From Paraphaeosphaeria minitans (Eukaryota > Ascomycota > Dothideomycetes > Pleosporales > Didymosphaeriaceae), in assembly GCA_015832175.1 (NCBI GenBank), contig WJXW01000004.1, forward strand, positions 1,240,001 through 1,304,000: a stretch of DNA of 64,000 nucleotides, in the 5' to 3' direction. The notes below the pieces were generated by a model that was given only the letters and a program-made list of their open reading frames with translations, made no database searches and was not told the DNA's origin. The translations under genes and the position numbers were made by a program. Below, in pieces: positions 45,691 through 57,916 of the stretch; within the stretch, counting starts at the first letter, position 1; every line of letters starts with the position of its first letter.

Positions 45691-47205
45691 AACTTTAAGA
45701 CGGCGTGTTCCGCGTCGGCTTGCTCTGGGGGGAAGAGGGTCCAGGAGGGCGCCACGCTTTAGCTGAGATCCGACACAGGCGCAGTTCAGGCTTCTGGGCC
45801 CGTCGAAACGGGTCGTGACTTGTGCAGGAGCGCGTCCGCAAACGGCAACTGTAGCTCCAGCGCCAGCTCCAGCTCCAAAAACGAAACGAACGAACGGGTC
45901 GGCTCCCTGTGGAGATGGGCTGGGTCGTGCGGTTCGGCGTTTGGTCTGGTCTGGTGTCGTCTGGCCTGGCGTCGTCTGGCCTGGTCTGGTCTAGTTTGGG
46001 GCTGTAGGACCTTGTGAGAGCAAAGTAGGTAGACGCCCACGGCACCTCGTCTGCTCATGGAATCTTTGGGGGTGCGTGTTTTTTCTTTTTCTTTGTTTTT
46101 CTTCTTTTTTTTCTTTTGTTGGGCTTCGTCAAAAGGCAGGGTCGAAGTGCGGGTTGGCTGTGTTGGGTTCCGGCAGCGCGCAGCCCAGTCGCTGTCGTCG
46201 CGAGCGAGTGCAACTGGTGGCTCCCAACTTGTCAACGAGGCGGCCAAGTAGATAGATACCTACGGTACGGTAGGTAGGCAAGTAAGTAACAAGTCGCAAA
46301 CGTCCGTCGTCTCCCAAGCGTTGGTCCACGAGCCTTTTTCAAACAGCGCGCGCGGGCACCAGCCCAAGCACCAGCCCAAGCACCGCTGTCTCTTGCGTGC
46401 TACCCATCGAAGACCCCGTGTCCTGGCCCTTGCCCGTGAGCGTTCTGCATCGCCGGCCTGTACTCTGCGCCCGTAGCGTGTCTGGCGGACCGGATCTGCG
46501 TCGGCAACATGACATGTCCCTACAATAGTCTACCTCATCTACCGCAACAGACACGGTAGACCATCTCCTAACGCGTGGCTGAGCTCACCAGCCTCTGCAC
46601 CGCCAATCGGCTCTTCGCTGTCCGGGCGTGTGAAGGCATCCGGACTCTGCTCCGCTCCATCTCACTGGCCACGGCGTATATTCAAACTGTGGCTGGCTCC
46701 GTGCACTAGACCACCTAGACCACCTAGACCACCTAGACCACCTAGACCACCTAGACCACCTAGACCACCTAGACCACCTAGACCACCTAGACCACCTACC
46801 TACCTAGGTACCTGGACTAGGTACCTAGCTACCGCACCCCCCTGTTCGCCCGTCCGAAACCATTGTCCATCGACCCGACCTGTGGCTCGCCAACCATTGT
46901 GTGGGCTGCGTATAGATACCTACCGCCATCGTCAGAGCGATGGAATGTGAGAGACTGCCACCCCGGACGGCCTCCGACGGCTCACACGCACAAGAGACCA
47001 TGACCACATCACATCAGTGAGCACATTGGCTTTTTTTTTTTACCTTTCCAAAGACTTGCATTGTGATCAGTCTCAAAGGGACGCCCCGGCCAAAGAACAG
47101 CCATGGGATTCTATGTAGAGAGAATACATCGGAAGCAGTACGAGCAGAAGCAGAGAAAAGACAATGAAAGAGGTCATCTACTGGGGTCCGCAGGGACTAT
47201 CCTCC
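45691..47205. other. gene-free, low-complexity stretch
   Basis: Contains a CTGGTCTGG/CGTCGTCTGG repeat patch (45940-46000), a T/C-rich tract (46078-46122), TACGGTAGGTAGG-type short repeats (46258-46285) and the 10-bp array below. No gene supported. Confidence 0.45.
46706..46798. repeat. 10-bp tandem repeat (CTAGACCACC)n
   Basis: About nine perfect copies of CTAGACCACC, followed by a CTACCTACCTAGGTACC palindromic patch. The plus-strand open frame through it encodes only Pro-Arg-Pro-Pro repeats. Confidence 0.95.
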
Positions 47206-47267
47206 GTCAGAAAAGGTGAAGCCGATCCGTCCCACCCGACGACCGGGAAGCAGGTAGCCTACGCCCA

Positions 47268-47352
47268 GGTAGCTCTGCACGTATGCTGGTAGCCTGAAGA
47301 CAGGTAGCTCTGCACGTGTGCTGGTAGCCTGAAAGTAGGTAGCTCTGCGGTG
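47268..47352. repeat. 35-bp repeat, 2.3 copies
   Basis: GGTAGCTCTGCACGT...CTGGTAGCCTGAA recurs twice with a third partial copy. More degenerate GGTATCG/GCATCGACA units follow to 47470. Confidence 0.8.
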
Positions 47353-47559
47353 CCATCCGCAAGGCCTTCAATCCGACAGAAGTAGGGTATCGACAGAGGA
47401 GGGCATCGACAGAAGCAACGTATCGGCAAAGATATGGTATCGTCAAAGAAACTGTGGGTATCTGGGGTATCGTGACAAAGCGCCGTGCCCACACCGTACC
47501 ATAAACGCCGAAATCTGAGATTGATAATGGAAAGAAACGTTCCATCGTAGGATAAAGAC

Positions 47560-47760
47560 GCCAGACTGGTAGTTTTTGGGCCATCTGTCGTAGGAGAATA
47601 AATCGCAGACTGGCAGTCTTTGTGCCATCTGTCTTGGGGAATGTATCGCAGACTGGCAGTCTTTGTGCTATCTGTCGTAGGAGAATAAATCGCAGACTGG
47701 CAGTCTTTGTGCCATCTGGATTAGGAGGCAGTCTTTGTGCCATATGTCTTAGGAGAGTGC
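47560..47760. repeat. imperfect tandem repeat with internal hairpin
   Basis: Four or five copies of TCGCAGACTGGCAGTCTTTG plus a variable GTGCCATCTGTC...GGAGAATAAA tail. AGACT-GGC-AGTCT in each unit can form a small hairpin. It abuts the 3' end of the TQTD-repeat gene. Confidence 0.8.
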
Positions 47761-47783
47761 GGCAGAGGGCGCTTGCGTTGTTA

Positions 47784-50039
47784 CTACCAGCGCGAAGGGT
47801 ACTCGATACCGATCTGGGCCTCGATCTTCTTAATGCCGGCTGCGAATTGTTGGCAGAACGCCTCGGTCAGCCACGTCTCTCCTCGCTCGTAGCAGACTGG
47901 GATGGTGCCGAAAAGGTGGCGACCGCGGCGCTGAAAACCCATGGAGTTGTAGAGACGGTTGACGCCAGCGCGGTTGCTGCTGTCCTTCCATGACTCAAGC
48001 TCGGTGTAGTAGAGGAAAGCAAGTAGAGCAAAGAAGATGGCGAGGGCCGTAGAGATGCTAAAGAAACTGCGCTTCTTGTGAGCGTAGACAACCTTGGGCG
48101 GAGCCTGCATGTCGGTCTGTGTGTGGCGGTCTTCCTGGACGATAGGCGGCTGGTCGAGGACAGTCGAGGTTCCGGTCTGCCTAAGCTGCGGAGTGTCGGT
48201 TTGTGTATGGCGCTCTTCGTGAACGATAGGCGGCTGGTCGAGGGCCGTGGAAGTTCCGGTCTGTGTAAGCTTCGGAGCATCTGTCTGCGCCTGGCGCTCT
48301 TCGTAGACGACAGGCGGCTGGTCAAGGACCATGGAAGTTCCGGTCTGCGCAAGCTTCGAAGCATCTGTCTGCGTGTGACGCTCTTCGAGGGCGACGGGTT
48401 TCGCAGTGTCGGTCTGTGTGTGGCGCTCTTCGAGGGCGACGGGTTCCGCAGTGTCGGTCTGTGTATAGCGCTCTTCGTTAGTGACTGACGGATGGTCAAG
48501 GACCGTGAAAGTTCCGACGTGCGTCAGCTTCGGTGTTTCTGTTTGCGTCGCGGATGATTCGAGCGAGTATTCTACCGGCGCAACGTGAGCGACCGTCTCG
48601 AGAGAGAAGCTGAGCTGTAGGTCCTTCTCTTCCTCCGCCTCTGTCTGGGTGGAGTTTGTCGTGAGCGCGGAGCCTGTCAGATCTTGCACGGTCTCGAGGA
48701 TGAAGCGCAAGTCGACGGTGCTTGAGGAAGACGTAGATAGGTTTCTGAGTGCTGGCTCGATCCTGGACTTCCAAAGCACGCGAATGTCGGATTCCGATAG
48801 CGTCGCTGAGGGCTCGATGGGGATGATCTCGCCTGTCGTAGAGACGTCTGTCTGGGTGAAGGATGTAACGGCTTGAGCAAGCGACGCAGCTGTCTGCGTT
48901 GAGGAAGTAGTCGTGGACGCATCGACGGGCGCAGTCTGGGCAGTAGTGATCGCGGCGATGAGTTCGAGGCTGGGTTCAAGCTGAGACGCGACTTCGGCGT
49001 CAAGCTCTTCGTCGATGTCGTTGAGCTCGTCCTCTAGACTCCCACCAGTGGTGAGGACTGAGGTCGGCTCTGCGGTGGTGGGGTCGACGGCGGCATCCGC
49101 TTTGTTCTGCTCGTCCTGAGCACGAGCTGCTGCTTCGAGGGCCTTCTGGACCTGGGTCTCGAGGTAGGCGATGCGAGCGTCTTTGACAAGGACGGTGCGG
49201 TCGCTGTCGTGGAGCTTCCCTTGCATCATGTCCATGTCGGCCTGAAGCGTCGCGATCTCGCGATCGAGCGCTTCGACGGCGGACGTCTGCGTCTCCAGCT
49301 CCTCAATGCGCGTCTGGGACTGCTGGTAGTGATGGAGTGCATGCTGGAGCTGCAGCTTCGCATCATGGAGCTCGGCGTCGGTGTCGTCTTTGTGCTTGCG
49401 CAGCGCACGGTGCTCATCGATCTTGTGCTGCAGGTCGGCGTACGCAGCGTCGAGGTTGGTGCGGATGTCCGCAGCGTCCTTGGTCTCCTGGTCGAGCTTG
49501 ACCTTCAGCTCGTCGCGGTGCTTGGTGAGCTCGTCGTTGCGACGCTTCAAGGTCGCCGCCTCGTGCTCTTTGGCCTCGGATTCTTTGGCCTTGTCGGCCA
49601 GGTCGTTTTCGAGGCGGATTCGCTCGTCCTTGAGCTCTTTGGCCTCCCCCGCGAGGCGCGCGTTCTCGTTCTGGATTTGGAGTCCGTACTCCCACGCCAG
49701 ATCGCTCGTGGTCTCCATGCTGCCGGGACAGGCGCGGTGGTGTTCGTGCAGACTCTTGAAGAGCCGCTCCGAAACAACAAGCTTGCGCTCGGCCTCGGCC
49801 TTGGCCGTCTCAGCCGCCGCGCCTACCCGGATCAGCGCGTCGTTGGTGGCACGGGCCACCTCGCGCTCCGCCTGAAGCGCCTTCGAGTACAGAAGTTAGC
49901 AACCACACAGAGCATGAAGACGATTCCAACTGACCTTCACGTCGACGTTGAGCTTGTTGACTTGCTTTTGCAAGTCCGCATACAGAAGAGACCAGGTCTC
50001 TCCTGTGGAGAAAGAGAAAGATGGCTTGTTGGACGCCAT
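47784..50039 (-). CDS. coiled-coil protein with TQTD repeats and C-terminal membrane anchor
   Basis: Two exons, 50039-49935 and 49880-47784, give 733 residues. The start MASNKPSFSFSTGETWSLLY is followed by a coiled coil to about residue 300, then an acidic Ser/Thr-rich linker. From about residue 480 the motif T-Q-T-D/E recurs at least eight times: first as 14-residue units (EERHTQTDTAKPVAL), then as 28-residue units (GTSTALDQPPIVHEERHTQTD type). A basic stretch (YAHKKRSFF) and one strong membrane segment (ISTALAIFFALLAFLYYTEL) follow near residue 630, then a 75-residue tail with three cysteines. TQT motifs are the known binding signature of dynein light chain LC8, so this may be a membrane-anchored multivalent LC8 ligand, for example on the nuclear envelope or vesicles; that is inference. 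No family recognised. Confidence 0.85.
48090..48490 (-). repeat. coding minisatellite encoding TQTD units
   Basis: In-frame units of 84 bp (three copies) and 42 bp (three copies) encode the TQTD repeats. Divergence between copies is mostly in spacer residues, while the TQTD core is kept in nearly all. Confidence 0.8.
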
Positions 50040-50873
50040 TTTGCGAGAATGGCAGTGGGTTGGAAGAAGAAGAAGAGGGGAAGAGTTGAAAACACAATTT
50101 ATGGGCGACGAGAAGCTATGACCGCTGCTATTGTTACCGTGCTGCTATTGTGCCGTCATTCACTTCCCGCTATTGCGTGCTGGTGAACGGTGAACAGCAG
50201 CGGTTAAGGCGAGTGCCCAGGCAACAATAGCAATCCAGAGCTCCCCAGCTCCCAAGGAAGGATCTCTCACTACCGGCGGGCCTGCGCTGAATGCTGGAGT
50301 AGAGGCAATCCACAATATGGTTGCCACGGGCAACTAAAGGCCAGTTCAGACTCAATACAGCAAACTGCGAACTCTACCACCCCATCGAACCTCACGATTC
50401 CATTCTTGTGGCAGCAAACATCATATTGGGACTAGCTAGAATATAATAGAACAAAACAGAATAGAATAGAAATGCTTTTCAAAGATAGAGATGACCTATG
50501 AAAAGGTAGCTAGAAATGACCCCGTCTCAGGTCGGACTCTTCACGCTGTCTCCGTCACACTGAATACGAAAACTTCATTCTTGTTATGAGAAGAGCCTAT
50601 CAACACCAGCTTGAGTGAGCTTGACAAACTTTGTAAAGACAGAGGTAACAGTAGGAAAGGATAAACTCAGTTGGCAGTTCAGACTCTTGTGCGATCACCA
50701 TCGCATCAAATATGAGAACCTCATTCCTGTCAAAGGACAATCCCCTCAACACCAGCTATACTAGACTTGATAAGCTTTCTAAAGATGGGACTGAACTCTA
50801 AAAGAGTTCCGGTGGGTGACTTACAAACATGAAAAAGCATGGCGGCTACCAAGTGACGGACCGACATGAAACT
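50040..50873. other. intergenic with a degenerate direct duplication
   Basis: Upstream of the TQTD gene and downstream of the large secreted gene. Two related segments, about 50530-50650 and 50685-50800, share the order CATTC.TGT..., CAACACCAGCT, GA.AAACTTT.TAAAGA, spaced by about 160 bp. No gene seen. Confidence 0.5.
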
Positions 50874-53800
50874 TTACTGCAGGCACTTTCCATATCCATA
50901 GTCAGGACAAGGCATGCCACATGTCTGCCAGTTCTTTCCTTCATCGCAATCGTGATCCCACCAATGTCGATACCCATGGCAACCACCACCGTGACCCAAC
51001 TTCGAGTTGATGTCGCTAAAGTCTTTCCTGTGTTTGTCGGACGTGATGAAGGAAAAGAAACCTCCACCGGCAAGGAAAGCGCCAATGTTGACGCGGAAAT
51101 TTCGGTGAAAGTCCTTGGCCTGGGAAGCCCAGATCTTGCACACCCCATCGTTGAGGTACTCGTCGCCCCGGTCCTTGTTGTCCCTGACGAAGTTGGTCAC
51201 ATATTTGCACATGTTCTGATTCTCCGTGTAGTGGCCTTTTTGCCGGAGCTCCATAAAGGATCCCGCGCCCGGAGGCGCAATGGCACTGTACAATATCTGA
51301 CAAAAGTTGTTCAGATAAGCAGCTGGCGCGTGCTTGGCAAGGCCCACCAGCTTTTTGTCTTTCAAGCAAGTCTCGAGGATGCGACTCTCCTGCTTCTCGC
51401 CGTGGCCTTGCCAGCTCGCTGGTGCCGCTTGCATAAATGCCAGGGTTTCGTTGCCGTATTTGTCGCCGCAAGTACATGGGTACGTGGAAGCCCCTTTGTG
51501 ATATTTTTTGGAAGCCGAAACAGTGACGAGCTCACTTCTGCACACGGGTAGAGGAGGGGCGATATCCTCGTAGACGGCATCGTATGGGTTCAAATTGATT
51601 GATCCAGGGAGAATGCTGCCGGTACCGTGGTTGATGTATGCATGGCGAGACGCTGCCATTATCTCCGTCTCGTTGAGATTCCATGGTGCATACTCGGCTG
51701 CAAAACCCGTTGCTGAATCGAGACCGTACAGATCCTCAGCACGCTGCTTGGTTCTGTCATAACACACAGCGCGACAAAGATCGTCTCCTATGTGATGGAC
51801 TTCCTCTCGCTTGTAGTACCGACTGGCGGGTGTGCATTTGACAAAGCAGCTCTCATCTGCCCATGCTTTCGCAACAAGAGAGTTTTTGAGGCGCTCGAAT
51901 AATTTTGTCTCAAAGTAATCGTGCTGCGACTGCAGTTGAGCCGTTCTCTTGACCATTTCATATGACGGGAACTGCACCATGACAAGATGAACGAAGGGCG
52001 CCATCCCGCCGGACTCCCAATCTTCCACGTTGTCCATTCCCTTCATCGAGTAGCCGATCTTTCTCAACACTGGGTCAACGGCGTCATCCAAGAACTCATG
52101 ACAACTCCTGAGGTTTTTGGTTTGGTCCCCTGTGTATTCGTCGATGCTGCAGAGGCCTTTTTTGGATTTGATCTCGTTGTGGAAGTAGTCTTTGCGCAGT
52201 AAAACCTTGTACGTATTCCCGTCTCTTGTTATAGGAGGAGAAACGTCCCGCTTACGGGACAAACGCATGCCGCCGAGGAAGCGTGCGTGAATGGTTCCTC
52301 GCATCGCTTCAAGCTGGTGAATGATTAAGGCATGTGCAACTGGCCGGTCCAGATCGCCAGTGCTGCGCTTACCATTATGGGTAGATCGAGTGGTCAAAGG
52401 TGTGTTTGTTCGTACCTGAAGTTCTGCGGCACCTTTTTCGTGCGAACTCTCGGATCGCATGCCGACGACGTCAATACCGCCCAAGATGTCTAGCCAAGAA
52501 GTCTCGCCAGGCCCGGCAACAATCGTGAAGTCTCGATCTTGAGAATTTTCTGGAGGCAGATCCATGTTGATGTGATTGGAAAGACCATTGTCTCTTGCAA
52601 GTTCCGTTCTGTAAGCACTGATTGTGGAACCGTACTGGACAAGGAAGTCTTGAGCTTCGCCTGGTGTCATTGGAGACCCGTTCGCACGAACCAGACGCCT
52701 TGCAATTCTTGAGCCCAAGTATTGTGCCCCATCAACAGGCTCATTGATCCGTTCTACAGAGTCGTCACGCGCAACAAGCAAGAACTCGATAGTGGAGCGG
52801 ACAACGTGGTCCCTCTCTAGACTGGAGTTTCTTTCCATGACATGTTCAGCAACGGTTCGGGCAGCATCCGTAGTGAAAAAGCTGGTCGAGTTGATATGGA
52901 TCTGATGATACACACTGGTCCCATCCCCAGGGGCTTCGGTGAGATCATCGACACTGAAGGACTCTAGTCGAGTCATAACCCCCAGTACGTTGGGATGCTC
53001 CATAGCTGTCTTGGCGAGCAGCCCCGCTGTCACCTCGCCCCCGTTGAGAGCAGAGCTCAGTAGCAACTGGTTAGCTTTCCTAACATCCGCAACTTGCTGC
53101 AGAGGGACATTCTCTTGAGCATGTATTTGACCGGTAGGCTTCCACGGAACTCCTTCGCTTGGCATCTTGGTGAAGCCAGCTACAGCTGGTTGGATGTTTG
53201 GTCCACCTTGGTCCTTCCGGAAAACACCACCGACTGACCATAGCTGAAGGGCGGAAGCATTCTGAGTCGTTCTCGGATGACTTTTGCCAGAATTTACGGT
53301 GAGGAAGGAGTCCTGGCGCTTCGCCGGCTTAGACAGCCCCAAAATCTTTTTGATGGCCTGCCATATCTTTTTGATGTGTTTTCGGACGTTCTCGGACCAA
53401 CTCGGTGGTGTTGCTAAAACCTTTGAGGGCGTGACGTAAAATTCAACGAGACGTGGTGGTTCGAATGCTATTGACCACGGGTGAGGACCAGGGAAGTCCT
53501 GTCCTGGAATCGGAGGGAAAGCCCCCTGTAATTTGGCTTTGAATTCTACCATTGGCCTGTGGAGCCTGAAGAAGGGATCCATGGTGGATATCATATGATC
53601 CTTGAGCGTCTGGTATAGGAAGAATCTTTGAGATGCTGGAGAAAGAAGGGAAAAATTCTGATCCTGAAACAGAAAATCCCATCGACGATGATCCACATAC
53701 CAAGCCCACCTGTAGATCATTCTTGTGTCCTTTCGATGATAACGTAAAGCCTCAGCGGTGAGCATCTGCGGTATATAGCCCTCAGCGAGAGAATTCAGGG

Positions 53801-56072
53801 GACGCATGGTAGGATACCACTCCTGCCAAGTGAATCCAAATGGGGTGTCGACGTCTTCCTCGTCGGGTGTGTCATGGTTCTGGGACTCCCAGGCATCCAT
53901 TACAGGGGTGTTACCATAAGCTCTCGGGAGCTGCCAGCTGAGATCTCGGCTTTCATCACCTAGTTCAAGTAAATGATAAGTCAGTTGACGTATGGTCCAC
54001 CGGCTCCAATCGACGTTCGCGGTAATCCTGGGCGGGAGAGACTCTTGAAGTATAGCAAATTTGTAATGCGTATCCAGCCACTCCCAGCGATCATTTTTGA
54101 GAACTTCAGTCCACTTGCCCTGTTGAAGCAACATCCTGAACTGCCATTCCCGGTGGTAGCCTCCTTTCATTTCATCGATCCTTGAAAGCTACTGATATTT
54201 AGTGTCGCTTATTGACATATCTGCCACTTCACTCACCGGGATTTTCGTTATGCCCTCCTCATACTGCCACATCTTATAGGAGACCCACTCTTGCTCTTGC
54301 ATAACTTTCCAAACGCTGTCTTTTTCATCAAGGACCACCATCTCATGATCTATAGCGTAAACAAAGCTGCCCGCAACTATTGAGGCAATTGAAGAAAGTG
54401 AGGATGTTGAAGCACGTCCGTTTCTTAAAGCACCGGCTTCGGAACTCTCGCCGCCGCTTCCCGAGGGGCCATCGTACTGTGGTAGGTTTTCGGACAACCT
54501 CGTTAGCTGCAATTTCTGGGCGACTATGGCCAGTTCCATATCATTTTCGAGCAGTTCTGCCTGGAACATCTGCTGCAGAAGATCTGGACCGACCTCGGCC
54601 GCCAAATCGACCTCTGCGAGCCGTCCACGTGGTAGATCGAGCAAGTTCTCTGCAATATCTTGATACCACGAATATTGCATATCCAGCCGAGCCTCACGGC
54701 CTATTTCAAGCTCCGGCAGGGGCTCAGGTGATGGCTTCTTGATTTTGGGAATCTTCGGCCGACTCTTCGGTGGGGATATGGGCTTGATGGCATTCGGTGG
54801 TGCGCTTTTCGGAGCTTGCGCAGCTTTTATAGCTTCAGCCTTGACCAGTTGCGCGATTTTTTCCGCAGAGTCGAATGTGAGTTCTGCCGTGGAGGCGGCT
54901 ACAGTGTCTGCGAGGTTTACAACCTGAGCTCCCCCTTTAGCCACCAGCAACGCCGTGTCGACTGCTGGTACGACAAGTTCTCCCCACGCTGGAATCAGAG
55001 CGCCTGCTCCACCGACGATTTGGGCGGCCGGCAGACCACGCGTCATGGCCTTCACCAATCCAGTGGCGCCTTCTTGGATCAATCTCTGCAGAAAGTTGTC
55101 TGCCATTTCTTTCAAGCCCCAAACAGCCAGATCGACCATTGGGCCGACCATGAAGAATAGACTTACAACAGACAGGATGACCTGTACGACGATGTTCAGG
55201 ATTTCATCTGGGCATTTTTGTCCTTTATGATGTGTCGCTTTGTGGAAGAAGATCCTCGTGAATTCCTCGCAGTGGCTTGGCTCGTTAGCAAAATCTTGGA
55301 GGACTCGAACAGCTACTTACCCATCCAGTCTTTTCTTTGCAGAATTGAGAACCTTGGTGAATGTGTAGCCTTGGATGTAATATCGTTGGATCGCGATCAA
55401 TGAAAACTTGAGTTGGCGGGCTCGGTGCCGCTCCTGTGAGAAATGAGCCAGAATGTAGTCCTGCGTGGGCATATTGCGACATCCGTCGTCATATTCCGCA
55501 TCACAGTGCATGTCTTTCCACCCGGTGAGGCTTTCCGTGTAATAAGAAATCATCGTCAAATGCGGGCGTGATCTCTTCTCCAAGTGGTATCGTTCAAGAT
55601 TGTTGGAATCTTCGCTCCATGCCCGGAGCAAATCGTAAGGCCTCGCGTTCTCCCAATTTTCTTCATTCAGTTCGTAGAACAGGTCCTGCGCAATGCCCAT
55701 AGCGACTTTGTGCTCATGTCTGCGCGTGGTAAGTGTGCGCCTGTGGAAAGATGCCGAGTAGACCTACGCAAGAGTATCGTTGCCATGAGGATCAAATGAA
55801 TCCGAATCCGCCTTGTGATACTTCATGTTGATAGGCTTAAAGCACATATCGTCCTTGATGTCGCAGTTTTCAGTGTCCCGTTTGGCTTCAGCGTAGGAGT
55901 AGCCATTAATCAGTCGCCAGTCATTCGGGTGAACATTGTATTCAGCAGCGAAGCTGAAGGTAGTATAGAGAAGCAAAACAAGACAGGAAGTGTAGACCTT
56001 CGTGATGCGTACGGGGAAGGAAAAGCTTTGGGGTGGGGTCGATGCGCTCGATAGGCCAGCACAGGATTCCAT
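50874..56072 (-). CDS. 1685-residue secreted protein of unknown function
   Basis: Four exons, 56072-55768, 55719-55322, 55276-54237 and 54188-50874, all in frame. A hydrophobic segment at about residues 24-43 (VYTSCLVLLLYTTFSFAAEY) acts as signal peptide or anchor. Exon 2 and the start of exon 3 are Cys-containing. Exon 3 opens with a membrane-like stretch (NIVVQVILSVVSLFFMVG), followed by a Gly/Ala-rich hydrophobic region (GLPAAQIVGGAGALIPAWG) and a Lys/Pro linker. Exon 4 (about 1100 residues) is soluble-looking, with several Lys-Arg sites (PAKRQDS, NGKRSTG, RKRDVSP) suited to Kex2-like cleavage. The last 300 residues are Cys-rich, ending in CHGYRHWWDHDC, NWQTCGMPCPDYGYGKCLQ. I recognise no family. 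The layout could suit a processed extracellular toxin-like or surface protein, but nothing proves that. A broken partial copy lies at 18597-19075. Confidence 0.85.
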
Positions 56073-57399
56073 GGCTGTAAAGCCAGATGGTAGAGTAGAG
56101 GAAAAAACTGAACAACAATGAGAGAAACAGAGGATGCGTAGAGATCAGACAAGTACGGCCTGAGCGGGTTGTAGAGGTATAAAAGCACCTCGGATGATGG
56201 GTCAAGTATCCATCTTCGCTCTTCTATGGGGCGGTCTAAGAGTTAGTTCAATGGGAGATCTTAGTCGACGGTGAACAGCCCCGGTCAAGAAACACGTCGT
56301 TGGTTGTGCCCCGCTACCCAAGGCCTCAATGATGAGGATGAGAGTACCAGGGAACCCCACACGTTAACCCTACATGGCCGGCCGATATGCAGTGAGTGAT
56401 GGGCATTTGGACATCAAGAGCGATTGTTAACGAAGTCAGTGGACGCAGAAACAATTGGAAAGCTCTTGCGTAACATCTGTTATAATGGTGTTTGAGTTCG
56501 CCCTGCATACATTGTGAAGAATTTCTTCTATAGGTACATCTTCAGCTCACCACCATTGGTGTCGTTATGTGCGTGGAAGGGGTTGTGTCGCTCGAAAAGG
56601 CGCTGTCAAGCTGCCAAGCTGTCAAGTGGAAGGTGTACTCTACAAGAAAAGTCGGACAGCACTACCTTGCATCCGTCGATACGACTTAATCGGATACCAT
56701 CAATTCAGCCCAGTAAGACAATCAGTATTGTAAAGACGTTGGGATAAATTTTGTGGAGGGACCTCTGCAGAGCCGATGGGTACGAGCTGACACAGATTTT
56801 GGGTAGGCATTCGAAGAAAAATTCGGTCCGTCATATGTCATCTAAGCATATGCCTGGAAGTTGTGAGGTTGGTCCACGGCGACGTGAAATGCGATCTTCA
56901 ATGCTTGGGAAGCGACGACCCCAACCAAAGCCTTACGGTACGGTAGAACCCCAATAATATCAATCCAACAATGGCATATGAGACTCCCAAGCGCCTCAAG
57001 CAATGGACACTCGGCAAAGATGGACCGGCCGCAGGTACGCGGTCGTTGGGTAGGATTACCAGATAGCATGAAGCCGCTCCAAACACATGCCTCCCTTTAC
57101 CTATCAAACGACTTCCCCCCAACTCAAGACGCCCGTCCGTTACAGAACACCACCAGAACAAACCCTCAGCTCAACAACTACCCCAACGGAACCGGAACCG
57201 GAACCAGATGCAACTCAAATCCGCCGCCACCGCCATAGCCCCAACCGCCCGTGTTTCGTGAAACATCGCGCATCGCACCACGCCCCGTCGAATCGCCTGC
57301 CCGGACGCACCACCACCTCACCACCTCACCACCTCCCTCCTCCTCCAGCCGCAACCGCGAGAATACTGTGTACGCACACTTCCAAGTAGGGAGATGCGA

Positions 57400-57424
57400 T
57401 GCAATGCAATGCAATGCAATGCAA
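57400..57424. repeat. (GCAAT)n pentanucleotide repeat
   Basis: About five perfect copies. Confidence 0.9.
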
Positions 57425-57867
57425 ATGCGAGGCGGCTTACTGTCACGCCCCCGCCACGTGCCCGCCCGAACTCCGTGACGGTGTCGAGGGGATACCTACA
57501 CATCTCACCGCGTACCTACGTATATGCAGATGGATGGGGGCCGGGCGTCTACCGCCATCCCCATCGATCCGTCCTTGCTGTGAAGATGCGAAAGTCACGC
57601 CACGCACCGCTCCACCGCCGGGGCTTTCCGTCCCTTTGCTCCCGGCAAGAGAGAAGTAGGTACGTTGGCTGTCCATGGTATTGCTGACTGCTTCCCCCGC
57701 TGTGTATGTACGTACGTACGTACCATGGAGTAGAGTGCAGCAAACCCTCCTGTGGGTAGGTATGTACGGGACATGCCGATCCCCAGACTTGCGGTGTCAC
57801 CTATTAGCCCTACGACGCTGGAACAATGTGGCGCCCGCGCGTCCTCGTCGATGCGGAAACGGATCTG

Positions 57868-57916
57868 CCTGCCTGCCTGCTTGCTTGCCTGCCTGCTTGC
57901 CTGCCTGCTTGCCTAC
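57868..57916. repeat. (GCCT/GCTT)n tetranucleotide repeat
   Basis: About twelve 4-bp units alternating GCCT and GCTT. Confidence 0.9.

Noticed and set aside
45228..45755. 175-codon minus-strand frame
   Set aside because: It is the translation of the 29-bp minisatellite in one frame; the repeat keeps any frame open by periodicity.
47207..47743. 178-codon minus-strand frame just after the TQTD gene
   Set aside because: Its repeats come from the imperfect tandem array. It starts after a proper stop codon of the real gene and has no natural composition.
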